From positions 62,001 to 126,000 of the forward strand of contig FSRD01000001.1 in the NCBI GenBank assembly GCA_900129675.1: a stretch of 64,000 bases of DNA, in the 5' to 3' direction. Made by a program: the position numbers and the translations under genes. How positions within the stretch are numbered: position 1 is the first letter of the stretch; the number at the start of each line of letters is the position of its first letter. This document shows, in pieces, positions 17,092 to 24,835 of the stretch. The stretch comes from Bradyrhizobium erythrophlei (GTDB lineage: Bacteria; Pseudomonadota; Alphaproteobacteria; Rhizobiales; Xanthobacteraceae). Under the pieces are notes generated by a model. The model had not been told where the DNA came from. It saw only the letters and a list, made by a program, of their open reading frames with translations, and searched no databases.

Positions 17092-17375
17092 ACCCCGCCG
17101 CCGGCAATCTCGATGGTCATGCGTTGGCGGCGCGCTACGAGGTTTTGCGACACGACGTTGTCGCCTCCGCAGATCGCCGCCATACGCTGCACAGTTTAGC
17201 GTTGCTCATGCGAAGAGGGATGGCAGCGTGGATCAAAGACGTCGGACAAGAGCTCCCGGTACGCGAGGATATCACACCGCCGGTTTCTTCAGCGATGTGC
17301 GTGCTCGAGAGCATTGAGCGGAGCCTCGTCGATATCGTCGCCGCCATGGCTTTGCAACAGCATGGGAGGGTGTGA
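17088..17375 (+). CDS. 95-residue protein between HTH and recombinase genes
   Basis: Reads MNPAAGNLDGHALAARYEVL, SADRRHTLHSLALLMRRGMA and a helical tail SAMCVLESIERSLVDIV. No recognised family. The GTG start at 17,088 overlaps the HTH stop (GTGA), and the frame is -1 relative to the HTH frame, so it could also be made as a fusion through slippage on the A9 run just upstream. The TGA at 17,373-17,375 lies one base before the recombinase ATG. The gene is tightly placed inside the cassette and is likely an accessory of the recombinase. Confidence 0.6.
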   Translation: MNPAAGNLDGHALAARYEVLRHDVVASADRRHTLHSLALLMRRGMAAWIKDVGQELPVREDITPPVSSAMCVLESIERSLVDIVAAMALQQHGRV

Positions 17376-17376
17376 C

Positions 17377-19458
17377 ATGAGTTCCGATACCCAGTCCAAA
17401 GTCCAGGCGCGACACCTTAAGAGGAGTGCCTTTCTCTACGTGCGTCAATCTTCGCTACGTCAGGTGTTTGAGAACAGCGAGAGCACCAAACGTCAGTATG
17501 ATTTGCGTCAGCGCGCCATCTCACTCGGCTGGCACGTCGATCAAGTGATCATCATTGACTCGGACCAGGGCCTATCCGGTAAGTCCTCCGCGGATCGCGA
17601 AGGTTTCCAGCGTTTGGTCACCGAGGTAAGTTTGGGGCGTGTCGGTATCGTCATGGGCCTGGAAGTATCACGATTGGCGCGCAACTCGAGCGACTGGCAT
17701 CGACTGCTCGAGATTTGCGCATTGACCGACACCCTCGTCCTTGACGATGACGGACTATACGATCCTGCTCACTTCAACGATCGCTTGCTGTTAGGTCTGA
17801 AGGGTACGATGAGTGAGGCGGAACTACACGTGATACGCGCGCGGCTTCGTGGCGGTATCATCAACAAGGCACGCCGAGGGGAACTGGAGATGCGGCTGCC
17901 GATTGGCTTTGTCTACGATGCCGACGGGCACGTGCGCTTGGACCCCGACACCAGTATCCAGACAAGCGTTCATCAGTTGTTTAGCGCCTTCCGTCGGACC
18001 GGCTCCGCGGTTGCAACCGTAAAAGAGTTTCGAGAGCAAGGGTTGAAGTTCCCGCGGCGCGTCGCACATGGACCGAACAAAGGCGACGTCATGTGGAATG
18101 AGCTCCAGCATTCCCGTGTCCTTTGGATCTTGCATCATCCGCGCTATGCCGGTGCCTTCTGCTTTGGTCGCACGCATACACGCCTCCATCCCGACGGCCA
18201 TCAAACCCTCGTCAAAGTCGCGCCCGAGGAGTGGACTGCGCTGATTCGAGACGCGCATGAGGGCTATATAACCTGGGATCGGTTCGAGCAGAATGTCCAA
18301 CGTTTGCGTGATAACGCTCAGGCTCTGGGCACGGAACGAGAGAAAGGCCCGCCGCGCGAAGGTCCTGCCTTGCTGCAAGGTCTGGCGGTCTGTGCACAGT
18401 GTGGAGAGCGAATGACCGTACGGTATCATCAGCGCAGTCTACGCACAGTGCCCGATTACTTGTGCCAGGCTCGCCGCATCCAACGCGGCAAACCCGTGTG
18501 CCAGCAGATTCCCGGGAGCGCCCTTGATGATGCCATCGGCAAGCTGCTCGTTGATACAGTCACGCCGCTGACGCTTGAGGTGGCCCTCGCTGTGCAAACC
18601 GAGCTCGAAAGTCGCTGCGACGAGACCGAGCGACTGCGCTCACACGAAGTTGAGCGAGCCCGTTATCAATCGGATCAGGCGCGTCGACGCTTCATGCACG
18701 TTGATCCTGGCAACAGGTTAGTCGCCGATACGCTCGAGGCGGAGTGGAACCAGGCTTTGCGTGCGCTCGCTGATGCCAAAGAGCGCTATGAGAAGCAGCG
18801 ACAGAGCGATCGTGCAGGACTTACCGACGAGCAGCGAGCCGCTATTATAGCTCTGGCAACAGACTTTCCTCGATTGTGGAACGACTCGCACACGCCACAA
18901 CGGGAGCGTAAACGGATGGCACGACTTCTGATCGCCGATGTGACCCTGCTTAAAAGTAATGAGGTCCGCGCTCAGCTACGCTTTAAAGGAGGCGCAACCC
19001 ACACGCTGACGCTGCCGCTGCCAAAGTCATCTTGGATGTTGCGACAAACGCCGGAAACTGTTGTTACAGAGATTAATCGGCTTCTTGACGACCACACCGA
19101 AGGCGAGATTGCAGATCTCCTCAATAGCAAGGGTATGATCTCCGGTGAGGGGAAGCGCTTCAACCGTACAATGGTCGCTCGAATCAGATCCAACTACGAT
19201 CTGGAGGCTCGTTACTCCAGGCTCCGGGCACGCGGCATGCTCACTTTAGCTGAAATCGCAAAGCGTCTGGGTATCTCCGCGGCAACGGCTAAAACTTGGC
19301 GACGTGCCGGTCTGCTAAGATCGCACCGCTACAACGACAGAGGAGAAACCTTGTTCGAGCAGCCCGGCCCAAATACACCGATAAAATACCATTATCAGCG
19401 CAAAACTCGCGCAAACTCAATGGCTTCCGCCATGGGTCGCAACTCAATCAGCTCATGA
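17377..19458 (+). CDS. Large serine recombinase
   Basis: 693 residues from the ATG at 17,377, preceded by a strong GGAGGG. The N-terminal resolvase domain has YVRQSS with the nucleophile Ser25, DSDQGLSGKSSADREGF, and GLEVSRLARNS with the catalytic arginines. A recombinase domain follows (IGFVYDADGHVRLDPDTS, HHPRYAGAFCFGRTHT), then a zinc-ribbon (LAVCAQCGERM...YLCQARR...VCQQI), a coiled coil (about 420-500) and a C-terminal HTH (LAEIAKRLGISAATAKTWR). It matches large serine integrases of integrative elements and should catalyse site-specific integration and excision of the cassette. The C-terminus reaches the inserted-element border. Confidence 0.93.
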   Translation: MSSDTQSKVQARHLKRSAFLYVRQSSLRQVFENSESTKRQYDLRQRAISLGWHVDQVIIIDSDQGLSGKSSADREGFQRLVTEVSLGRVGIVMGLEVSRLARNSSDWHRLLEICALTDTLVLDDDGLYDPAHFNDRLLLGLKGTMSEAELHVIRARLRGGIINKARRGELEMRLPIGFVYDADGHVRLDPDTSIQTSVHQLFSAFRRTGSAVATVKEFREQGLKFPRRVAHGPNKGDVMWNELQHSRVLWILHHPRYAGAFCFGRTHTRLHPDGHQTLVKVAPEEWTALIRDAHEGYITWDRFEQNVQRLRDNAQALGTEREKGPPREGPALLQGLAVCAQCGERMTVRYHQRSLRTVPDYLCQARRIQRGKPVCQQIPGSALDDAIGKLLVDTVTPLTLEVALAVQTELESRCDETERLRSHEVERARYQSDQARRRFMHVDPGNRLVADTLEAEWNQALRALADAKERYEKQRQSDRAGLTDEQRAAIIALATDFPRLWNDSHTPQRERKRMARLLIADVTLLKSNEVRAQLRFKGGATHTLTLPLPKSSWMLRQTPETVVTEINRLLDDHTEGEIADLLNSKGMISGEGKRFNRTMVARIRSNYDLEARYSRLRARGMLTLAEIAKRLGISAATAKTWRRAGLLRSHRYNDRGETLFEQPGPNTPIKYHYQRKTRANSMASAMGRNSISS

Positions 19459-19479
19459 GGTGCAATATGCAGCGCAAGC

Positions 19480-20259
19480 GTTCTGCCAAGGCGAGGCCGG
19501 TGCAATTGGCTTGTCCCGAATGCCCATGGCACGCAGTCGGCGCGTGACGACAGTGCCGTAGATCCGATCGCGGTCTCGGATCATGTAACCCGGAGCGCCA
19601 TCCCAAGGAAAGGCCTCGGTCAACCGACGTGCAACCCACTCCGCCATCGGGTTGGTTGTGACGCCGATCCAGACGAGATCTCTGCGATCAAGCCGGATGA
19701 TGACGAAGCCATACAGCAGCTTAAAGCCAATGGTCGGTACTACGAACAAATCCATGGCGGCGATGTCCGGCGCGTGGTTTCGCAGAAAGGTCCGCCATTC
19801 CTGACTTGGAGGCCCGCGTCGCTTGACCATATACTTGGCGACACTTGATTGAGCGACGCTAAACCCGAGCTTGAGCAGTTCGCCGTGGATGCGCGGCGCA
19901 CCCCAAAGCAAATTCTCTGTGCTCATCTGCCGGATCAGCGCGCGCAATTCTGTCTCGATCTGCGGTCGCCCTCCCCGTCGACACGATTTCCAACGCCAAT
20001 AGCGGCGAAAGCCGGCCCGATGCCAACCCACCAGCGTTTCGGGTCGAATAATCATGAGAACCGGAAGGATCGACGGGAACCAGCGATAGAGCTGAACGAA
20101 GAACCAGCGGTCGTTGTTCGTGAGGCGAGCCCGGCCTTTCAGCTTGCGTCGCAAGACGATCAGCTGATGTCGAAGCACTGCATTCTCCGCCTCAAGCCGG
20201 ATGTTCGACTTGAATGGCGAGGCCAGCACGGCCGGAACGAAGCAGATCAGCGCGATCAT
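19480..20259 (-). pseudogene. IS transposase, N-terminal 260 residues
   Basis: Starts at ATG 20,257-20,259 (MIALICFVPAVLASPF) and agrees almost residue for residue with the complete transposase at 6817-7833 through KPIAPASPWQN, after which the frame runs into the cassette border (ACAAYCTS, stop at 19,453). The first two catalytic Asp are present; the Glu segment is missing. Not functional alone. Confidence 0.88.
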
Positions 20260-20320
20260 CGCGCCAACTTAGCCGATTCTATCATTCGATAAACTCGGAT
20301 AGGGTTTTCGGTACACACAG
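19480..20320 (-). mobile_element. Truncated IS copy with intact outer end
   Basis: Nearly identical to 7055-7894, including the terminal repeat TTTTCGGTACACACAG (20,305-20,320). It is broken at its inner side by the recombinase cassette. Its outer end abuts the broken gene at 20,321-21,035, which it has truncated. Confidence 0.9.
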
Positions 20321-21035
20321 GATCGGGCAACCGTGCCAACGCGACCATCGGCCGGGCCGTCCGTCTGATCATGCTGAACGTCGGCGGCGGATGGCCGCCG
20401 GATTTCGACAAGAGCACGCTCGGTCACCCGGGCAAGTATAGCTACTGCGTCGCGGAGAACGAGCTCGACAGCCCGACGTCGAACACGGCTATAGCGCGAT
20501 GGATTCGACCGTGTTCGCGATCGCCGCGGAAGCGCCGCACAGCGTGACCGATCACCAGTGCAACGATCCGGAAGGCATCCTCGACACGATGTGTTCCGCT
20601 ATGAGCACCATTGCCTCGAACTCCGCCGTTCTGGGCGGACACTGCACCGTCGTGCTCGGTCTTGAACATGCCAAGACCATCGCGAAGGCCGGCTGGACCC
20701 GTTCCGACATCCGCCATTACCTCTGGATGAATTCGGGCAACGCATTCCGCCTGATCTCGCGCGACCACCGCTACGGCAAGGTCTACAACCGCAACCTGCC
20801 CAAGTGGCTGAAGCGCGATCCCGACACTCGCATTCCGATCGTGCCATCCGCCGACAACATCCACCTGTTCATCATGGGCGGACACGCCGGACGTTTCTCG
20901 GCCTTCATTCCCGGCTGGGGTCACATGAGCACGCCGGTGCTCAAGCCGATCAATTCCGCCGCCGGTCCGGCCGAGACGGATGCGCCGACGGCGCTTGCGC
21001 GCTCTAACGAAAGCAGGAGGAAACTCACATGTTGA
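20321..21035 (+). pseudogene. Broken partner gene of the UGSC-family protein
   Basis: The 5' end is cut by the IS. The first readable frame gives ANATIGRAVRLIMLNVGGGW, LGHPGKYSYCVAENELDSP, then a frame change near 20,475-20,485 leads to VEHGYSAMDSTVFAIAAEAP and on to a stop at 21,033-21,035 (MSAMSTIASNSAVLGGHC region; GHAGRFSAFIPGWGHMSTP). The long conserved protein that precedes UGSC proteins in catabolic operons has this pattern in my recollection; its function is unknown. With both ends damaged the gene is dead. The final bases overlap the start of the next gene. Confidence 0.65.
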
Positions 21036-21580
21036 TGAAGGTAACTGACGCGAATTCGGTAACGGTGTTCGACCCGCGCGGCGTCGTGGAATCGGCGAAC
21101 ACGCCGATCGCGGCCCGCCCGAAGAGCCTGGACGGCCTGCGCCTGGCGATCCTCGACAATTCGAAGTGGAACGCGAACAAGGTCCTGAGGGCATCCACGG
21201 CGGCGCTTGAGAAGAGCATCAAGTTCGGCAAGGTGAACTACTACGTGAAGGGCTCCTTCTCGAAGGACGCCGAGCCGGAGCTGATCGCCGAAATCGCTGC
21301 CAACAATGATCTGGTCCTGACCGCGATTGGCGATTGCGGATCCTGCTGCTCCTGCTGCATCCGGGATTCGGTGGCGCTCGAGAAGCTCGGCATTCCGTCT
21401 GCAGCGATCATCACCACGGAGTTCGAGAAGGAGACCGTGCTCACCCGGACCGCGATCGGCATGGAAGGCTTGATCCCGGTGGTCATCGACCACCCGGTCT
21501 CGTCGATCACCCAGGCCGAAGTCGAGGCCCGCGCCGCCATGGTCGCCGAGGCGGCACCGAAAGTCTGGCTCGGCAAATAG
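21029..21580 (+). CDS. UGSC-family (seleno)protein, Cys form
   Basis: 183 residues. The family is named after a U/C-G-S-C motif; here it is CGSC at residues 103-106 within TAIGDCGSCCSCCIRDS, so cysteine replaces selenocysteine. Other conserved parts are LAILDNSKWNANKVL and SAAIITTEFEKET. The start ATG at 21,029 has AGGAGG eight bases upstream. Function is unproven; UGSC proteins occur in operons with redox or decarboxylase-type enzymes, which fits the truncated ThDP enzyme just downstream. A strong terminator follows. The gene is intact although both neighbours are broken. Confidence 0.75.
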   Translation: MLMKVTDANSVTVFDPRGVVESANTPIAARPKSLDGLRLAILDNSKWNANKVLRASTAALEKSIKFGKVNYYVKGSFSKDAEPELIAEIAANNDLVLTAIGDCGSCCSCCIRDSVALEKLGIPSAAIITTEFEKETVLTRTAIGMEGLIPVVIDHPVSSITQAEVEARAAMVAEAAPKVWLGK

Positions 21581-21603
21581 TCGACCCCTTCCTCCCGGAC
21601 TTG

Positions 21604-21637
21604 GGCCCCGACCTCGAAAGAGCCGGGGCCTTTTTTT
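21604..21637 (+). terminator. Rho-independent terminator after the UGSC gene
   Basis: GGCCCCG (21,604-21,610) and CGGGGCC (21,624-21,630) pair, followed by seven T. It should separate the UGSC gene from the next one. Confidence 0.8.
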
Positions 21638-21695
21638 CGCCCTCGGCTCGACGACGGTCGTCGCACCGCGGCCCGAGCCAACAAAGAAGCAGGAC

Positions 21696-22040
21696 ATGAC
21701 GCGCACCACCGGACGATCGGCCTTTCTGGCCCTTCTTAGGGATGAAGGAATCACTCACCTCTTCGGCAATCCCGGCACCACCGAGCTGCCGATCATGCAC
21801 GCGCTGAAGGACTACCCGGACGTCACTTTCGTCATGGCCATGCAGGAAAGCCTGGTCGTGGCGATGGCCGACGGCTTCAGTCGGGCCAGCGGGCGGCTCG
21901 TCGCCTGCAACGTCCACGTGGCGCCAGGTTTCTGGAAGGCCTCGCCCCTGATCGTGCTGCTGGGATCGTCTTGATCCGGCGGGCTTCCTGTCCGGCCGAT
22001 CGGGTCGCTGGCCAAGAGTGTCAACATCCCAAGACATCGT
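21696..22040 (+). pseudogene. Thiamine-diphosphate decarboxylase, N-terminal fragment
   Basis: The product begins MTRTTGRSAFLALLRDEGI, then THLFGNPGTTELPIMHAL and FVMAMQESLVVAMADGFSRA: the Pyr domain of benzoylformate-decarboxylase-like ThDP enzymes, including the conserved FGNPGTTE and the catalytic-type Glu in MAMQES. Homology breaks after CNVHVAPG; the rest of the frame ends at 21,974, and a further scrap (about SGGLPVRPIGSLAKSVNIP, other frame) reaches 22,040. A full enzyme has about 530 residues, so more than 80% is deleted. No function expected. Confidence 0.8.
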
Positions 22041-22073
22041 GGGATCTCGCCCGGGTTTAGCTTGCGTTACCTG

Positions 22074-22352
22074 CTACTTCCGGAAACGGACGCCTTCGCC
22101 AGAATTCTGGGATGCCGCGAAGAATTCAATGCCGTACTTGTCTTCCAGCACTCGTTGCATCGCCTCAAGAATCTTTCGGCGACGAGGATCCATCTTTTCG
22201 CTCTCGTCCGTCTCGACAACGCTTACCGCCTGCCGAGTCACGCCCGCCTCCAAAGCTAACGTCGCTTGGTCGACACCCGCCAACGCCCGCCCCGCACGAA
22301 TGAGACGAGGCGGAGGCCAAATATCTTGGATGGGTGAGACTTTGTTAACCAT
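22074..22352 (-). CDS. XRE-type helix-turn-helix regulator
   Basis: 92 residues with the core LIRAGRALAGVDQATLALEA, then GVTRQAVSVVETDES: a Cro/CI-type HTH whose recognition helix is GVTRQAVSVVE. It continues to a helical tail with RVLEDKYGIEFF. It is divergent from the eight-gene operon beginning at 22,458, with 105 bp between them, and is a plausible repressor of that operon and of itself. Two TTCCAGCGA copies lie in the shared region. No toxin partner is next to it on its own strand. Confidence 0.75.
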   Translation of the reverse strand: MVNKVSPIQDIWPPPRLIRAGRALAGVDQATLALEAGVTRQAVSVVETDESEKMDPRRRKILEAMQRVLEDKYGIEFFAASQNSGEGVRFRK

Positions 22353-22374
22353 ATCACGGAATTTGCAGGAATTT

Positions 22375-22426
22375 TTCCAGCGAACTGTTGACTATTCGAC
22401 TTAGATCGCTGACATTATTCCAGCGA
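22375..22426. promoter_or_regulatory. Candidate operator: two TTCCAGCGA copies
   Basis: Direct copies at 22,375-22,383 and 22,418-22,426, 43 bp apart (about four helical turns), in the divergent region between the XRE gene and the HNH-led operon; a TTGACT hexamer lies between them at 22,388-22,393. Assignment as operator is inferred. Confidence 0.35.
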
Positions 22427-22457
22427 CCGCAGAAACGATCGAAGCCAGAGGACCCCA

Positions 22458-22907
22458 ATGACGCTTCCCGATGCTGCCGGTCAGCCCTGTGATGGCCTCA
22501 GCGACTGCCCACGCTCCCTCGCCGAGTACGCCATTCCCGCGTTCTCTCCCATCCCTTATGCGTCCGCTCGCCGCGAGTCGGCAGATTACGAACGCTACAT
22601 CAGCAGCGCCGCCTGGCAAACCAGTCCGGCCCGCCTGGCCGAACTCCATGCTGCCGGTCACCGCTGCCGTCTGTGCTTCGCCTCGGGCGAACAGACGCGG
22701 TTAGAGGTGCATCATCGCACCTATCGCAACTTCGGCTGTGAGCTTGCCGAGGACCTCACAACGCTCTGCCACGATTGTCACCTGGTCGTGACGTGCATGG
22801 AGCGCGCGCGCAAGTACGCCCGCTCGCCCGTGTTGCCGCCCAACCACGTGCCGGTGGCGCCGCCGCCTCCGCTTTTCGACTACCGCCTCGCGTTGGAGAT
22901 CACCTGA
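22458..22907 (+). CDS. HNH-type nuclease-like protein, first gene of the accessory operon
   Basis: 149 residues. The core is HRCRLCFASGEQTRLEVHHR, TYRNFGCELAEDLTTLCHDC, HLVVTCMERAR: a Cys-x2-Cys pair, the EVHHR histidines and a second CHDCH group, i.e. a zinc-supported HNH/beta-beta-alpha fold. Proteins of this sort nick or cut DNA and are common in phages and mobile elements. The C-terminus is Pro-rich. The stop overlaps the ATG of the next gene (TGATG). The GTG/ATG at 22,458 follows a 105-bp regulatory gap. Confidence 0.75.
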   Translation: MTLPDAAGQPCDGLSDCPRSLAEYAIPAFSPIPYASARRESADYERYISSAAWQTSPARLAELHAAGHRCRLCFASGEQTRLEVHHRTYRNFGCELAEDLTTLCHDCHLVVTCMERARKYARSPVLPPNHVPVAPPPPLFDYRLALEIT

Positions 22908-23488
22908 TGAGCATCGAACACATTTCCCTGCGCTTGACGGGGGTAGGCCCCATGCTGATGCGCAATTCTCGCCTCGGCGACCCCCTCGACCCCTACGCCA
23001 AGGCGCTGGCCGCGGTGACGTCGAAGCGACTGAAGACGGAGGCTGATCACTTGCGGATTTCGGAATTGGAATTCCACGGTTCGCTTTATCTGCATCACGG
23101 AGCGCCGTGCCTGCCGCAGAACATGATCAAGAGCGTCTGCGTCGACGGCGCGAAGAAGTCGAACATGGGCGAGACGACCAAGGCCGCTTTCCGCGCCGAG
23201 GGCGCCGCTTTGCTGCAGTTCGAAGGCCCCAAGACCGCCGCCGAGCTCTGGGCCGACGAGCGCTTCCGGTACCGTGCCGTGGTCCGGATCCGCAGCCGGG
23301 GCACCCTCACTGTCAGGACCCGCCCGATCTTCGACGGCTGGAGCGCCGTCGTGCACGGCACCTTCCTTCCCTCGCTGCTCGACCGCAAGGACATCGTCGA
23401 GTTCTATCGCATGGCCGGCTTGTTCGGCTTGGGCGACTTTACCCCCGAATATGGGCGCTTCCAGGTGGAGGAAGTTTCGCTCGAATAG
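22907..23488 (+). CDS. Phage-type protein of unknown function
   Basis: 193 residues from the ATG at 22,907 overlapping the HNH stop. Segments LTGVGPMLMRNSRLGDPLDP, KRLKTEADHLRISELEFHGS, CLPQNMIKSVCVDGAKKSN, TRPIFDGWSAVVHGTFLP and GLGDFTPEYGRFQVEEV are well-formed. I recall proteins with the same order (LLMHN...ADPL...GGLY...GAKK...TRPIF...GRFEV) in tailed phages next to replication or nuclease genes; the function is unknown. No catalytic motif is obvious. It is an all-beta fold by appearance. Together with the HNH gene it hints at a phage origin for the front of this operon. Confidence 0.6.
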   Translation: MSIEHISLRLTGVGPMLMRNSRLGDPLDPYAKALAAVTSKRLKTEADHLRISELEFHGSLYLHHGAPCLPQNMIKSVCVDGAKKSNMGETTKAAFRAEGAALLQFEGPKTAAELWADERFRYRAVVRIRSRGTLTVRTRPIFDGWSAVVHGTFLPSLLDRKDIVEFYRMAGLFGLGDFTPEYGRFQVEEVSLE

Positions 23489-23629
23489 CTCCCCGTGCCG
23501 GTGCGTGGCCCGGCGAGGCATGGCATGGCCCGCCGTGGATCTTCGGAGAGAGATCCACGAGCAACGACGACGACAACAACACTAACTCGGCGCGCGGGTT
23601 TCGCCTTGCGTGAACGATGGAGCCTACCT

Positions 23630-24082
23630 TTGAGCGAGATCGACAATGGTGACCGCGGACGCGGCGACGAGGCCACAGACGAGCCGTGGCCCGGCGTCCT
23701 GAGCTACTGGCGGACCATTTCGGCCGAGGCGTTCGACGACGCGACGAAGGCCGAGGTGATCACGCTCGTGCGGGCTACGACATCGACGATCCCGGAGTGG
23801 CAGCGTGCGATCTCGGGCGACGCTGAGGCGGCCATCAGCATGGTCATGCACTGCAAGGCGCCGACCTCGATCGGCATCAAGGTCGACTTCCCAATGACGG
23901 TGTTGTTGTCGTGCGCGTTCGATGATCCCGGAGCGGCTCTCTTGCTGTCTCACAAGCTTCGCCAAATGCCGCTTGAGGCTCACCTACGCACCAAGCTGGC
24001 GACGTCTTGGCAAGTCGCCAATCTGTTGTCGTCTTTGCGCCGACCCGCACGCCGTCGCCACCGCCGCGGAGGCGGGTCGTGA
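23630..24082 (+). CDS. Hypothetical protein, paralogue of the 24,266 gene
   Basis: 150 residues from a TTG at 23,630 preceded by GGAG seven bases upstream; the open frame starts at 23,495 but those extra residues (threonine-rich) show no conservation with the paralogue. The core WRTISAEAFDDATKAEVITL, AISGDAEAAISMVMHCKAPT and MTVLLSCAFDDPGAALLLS aligns with the gene at 24,266-24,835. The domain is helical and compact with repeated Ala/Leu patterns, similar to alpha-helical scaffold proteins. Function unknown. It ends with a strongly basic tail (RRPARRRHRRGGGS). Confidence 0.6.
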   Translation: MSEIDNGDRGRGDEATDEPWPGVLSYWRTISAEAFDDATKAEVITLVRATTSTIPEWQRAISGDAEAAISMVMHCKAPTSIGIKVDFPMTVLLSCAFDDPGAALLLSHKLRQMPLEAHLRTKLATSWQVANLLSSLRRPARRRHRRGGGS

Positions 24083-24265
24083 TCGTTCAGCCCATTTCGG
24101 GTCTCCGTATGAACGTGCCGGGCTGCGCCGAGGCGTGGCGGGGTAACGTCCGGCAAAGCAAAGAGAGAGCCCTGCAGTTGAGGCTGGTCCCTCTGCTCTA
24201 GATCACCATCAAGCATCCCCAAAGGCATCCCCGCCCGACTGACCCGCGAGAACGAGAGAATTTGC

Positions 24266-24835
24266 ATGCGCAAGAATGAGACGGGCACCATGGCGTCAGT
24301 ATTGCCGGTCTTCGCAACGAAGGTTTCCGGCTTGGCAGCTCACGATCCAATGGCTGTGACTCTCGGAAGTGCACGTCCCTGGCCGTTCAAGGCAGAGGAC
24401 AGCTCCCCGTTGGCGTGGTGGCGGACGCTGCCGTCGGACACGTTCGGCGAGGCCCAGCGCCTCATCCTCTTGCGGACGCTCGAGATCGACGTGCTCCACG
24501 GTGGTGACGACTTCGCGGCCGCACTCGAAGGCGACGCGGCCGCTGCCATCGGCGTCGCGTTCTCCCTGATGCCGATCGAGGAAGTGACACTGAAGGCCGA
24601 CATCGCCATGACGGCGCTGCTGCGGTGCGCGCTTGAGCGCAATGCGGCGGCGGCGCTGGTGTTGGCGCAGGTCCTGGGCTTGACCGACCTTGGCCACTCC
24701 TTCGCTACCGAGCTCGCCGTGTCGTGGCTCGCCTACGGCCGGCGCTGTTCGGACAATCCGCGCAAGTTCAGCAAGGCCGAGACCCTACTGATGGCTGCTT
24801 TCCGGGAACGTCATTGCGACGGAGATGGCGCATGA
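24266..24835 (+). CDS. Hypothetical protein, paralogue of the 23,630 gene
   Basis: 189 residues. WRTLPSDTFGEAQRLILLRT, DDFAAALEGDAAAAIGVAFS, KADIAMTALLRCALERNAAA and FATELAVSWLAYGRR align with the preceding gene in the same order (LPSDTF/ISAEAF, EGDAAAAI/SGDAEAAI, DIAMTALL/DFPMTVLL). The two genes are a divergent tandem duplication with different tails. No family is recognised. The stop overlaps the ATG of the metallophosphoesterase, so the two are translationally coupled and may act together. Confidence 0.6.
   Translation: MRKNETGTMASVLPVFATKVSGLAAHDPMAVTLGSARPWPFKAEDSSPLAWWRTLPSDTFGEAQRLILLRTLEIDVLHGGDDFAAALEGDAAAAIGVAFSLMPIEEVTLKADIAMTALLRCALERNAAAALVLAQVLGLTDLGHSFATELAVSWLAYGRRCSDNPRKFSKAETLLMAAFRERHCDGDGA

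Larger units (their letters stand above)
16073..19479 (+). mobile_element. 3.4-kb serine-recombinase cassette inserted in an IS
   Basis: The segment from DUF5372-like gene to recombinase separates two halves of an IS transposase gene. Left of 16,073 the C-terminal half of a transposase is cut after GATCAGCCGTTC; right of 19,479 the N-terminal half resumes at GTTCTGCCAAGGCGAGG. In the intact copy these two points are only nine bases apart. CAAGC is present at both junctions (16,073-16,077 and 19,475-19,479). The content (DUF5372-like, HTH, small ORF, recombinase) is co-directed and compact. Confidence 0.75.

Noticed and set aside
21331..21349. Selenocysteine codon in the UGSC protein
   Set aside because: The motif codons are all TGC/TGT (Cys); there is no in-frame TGA and no SECIS-like stem.
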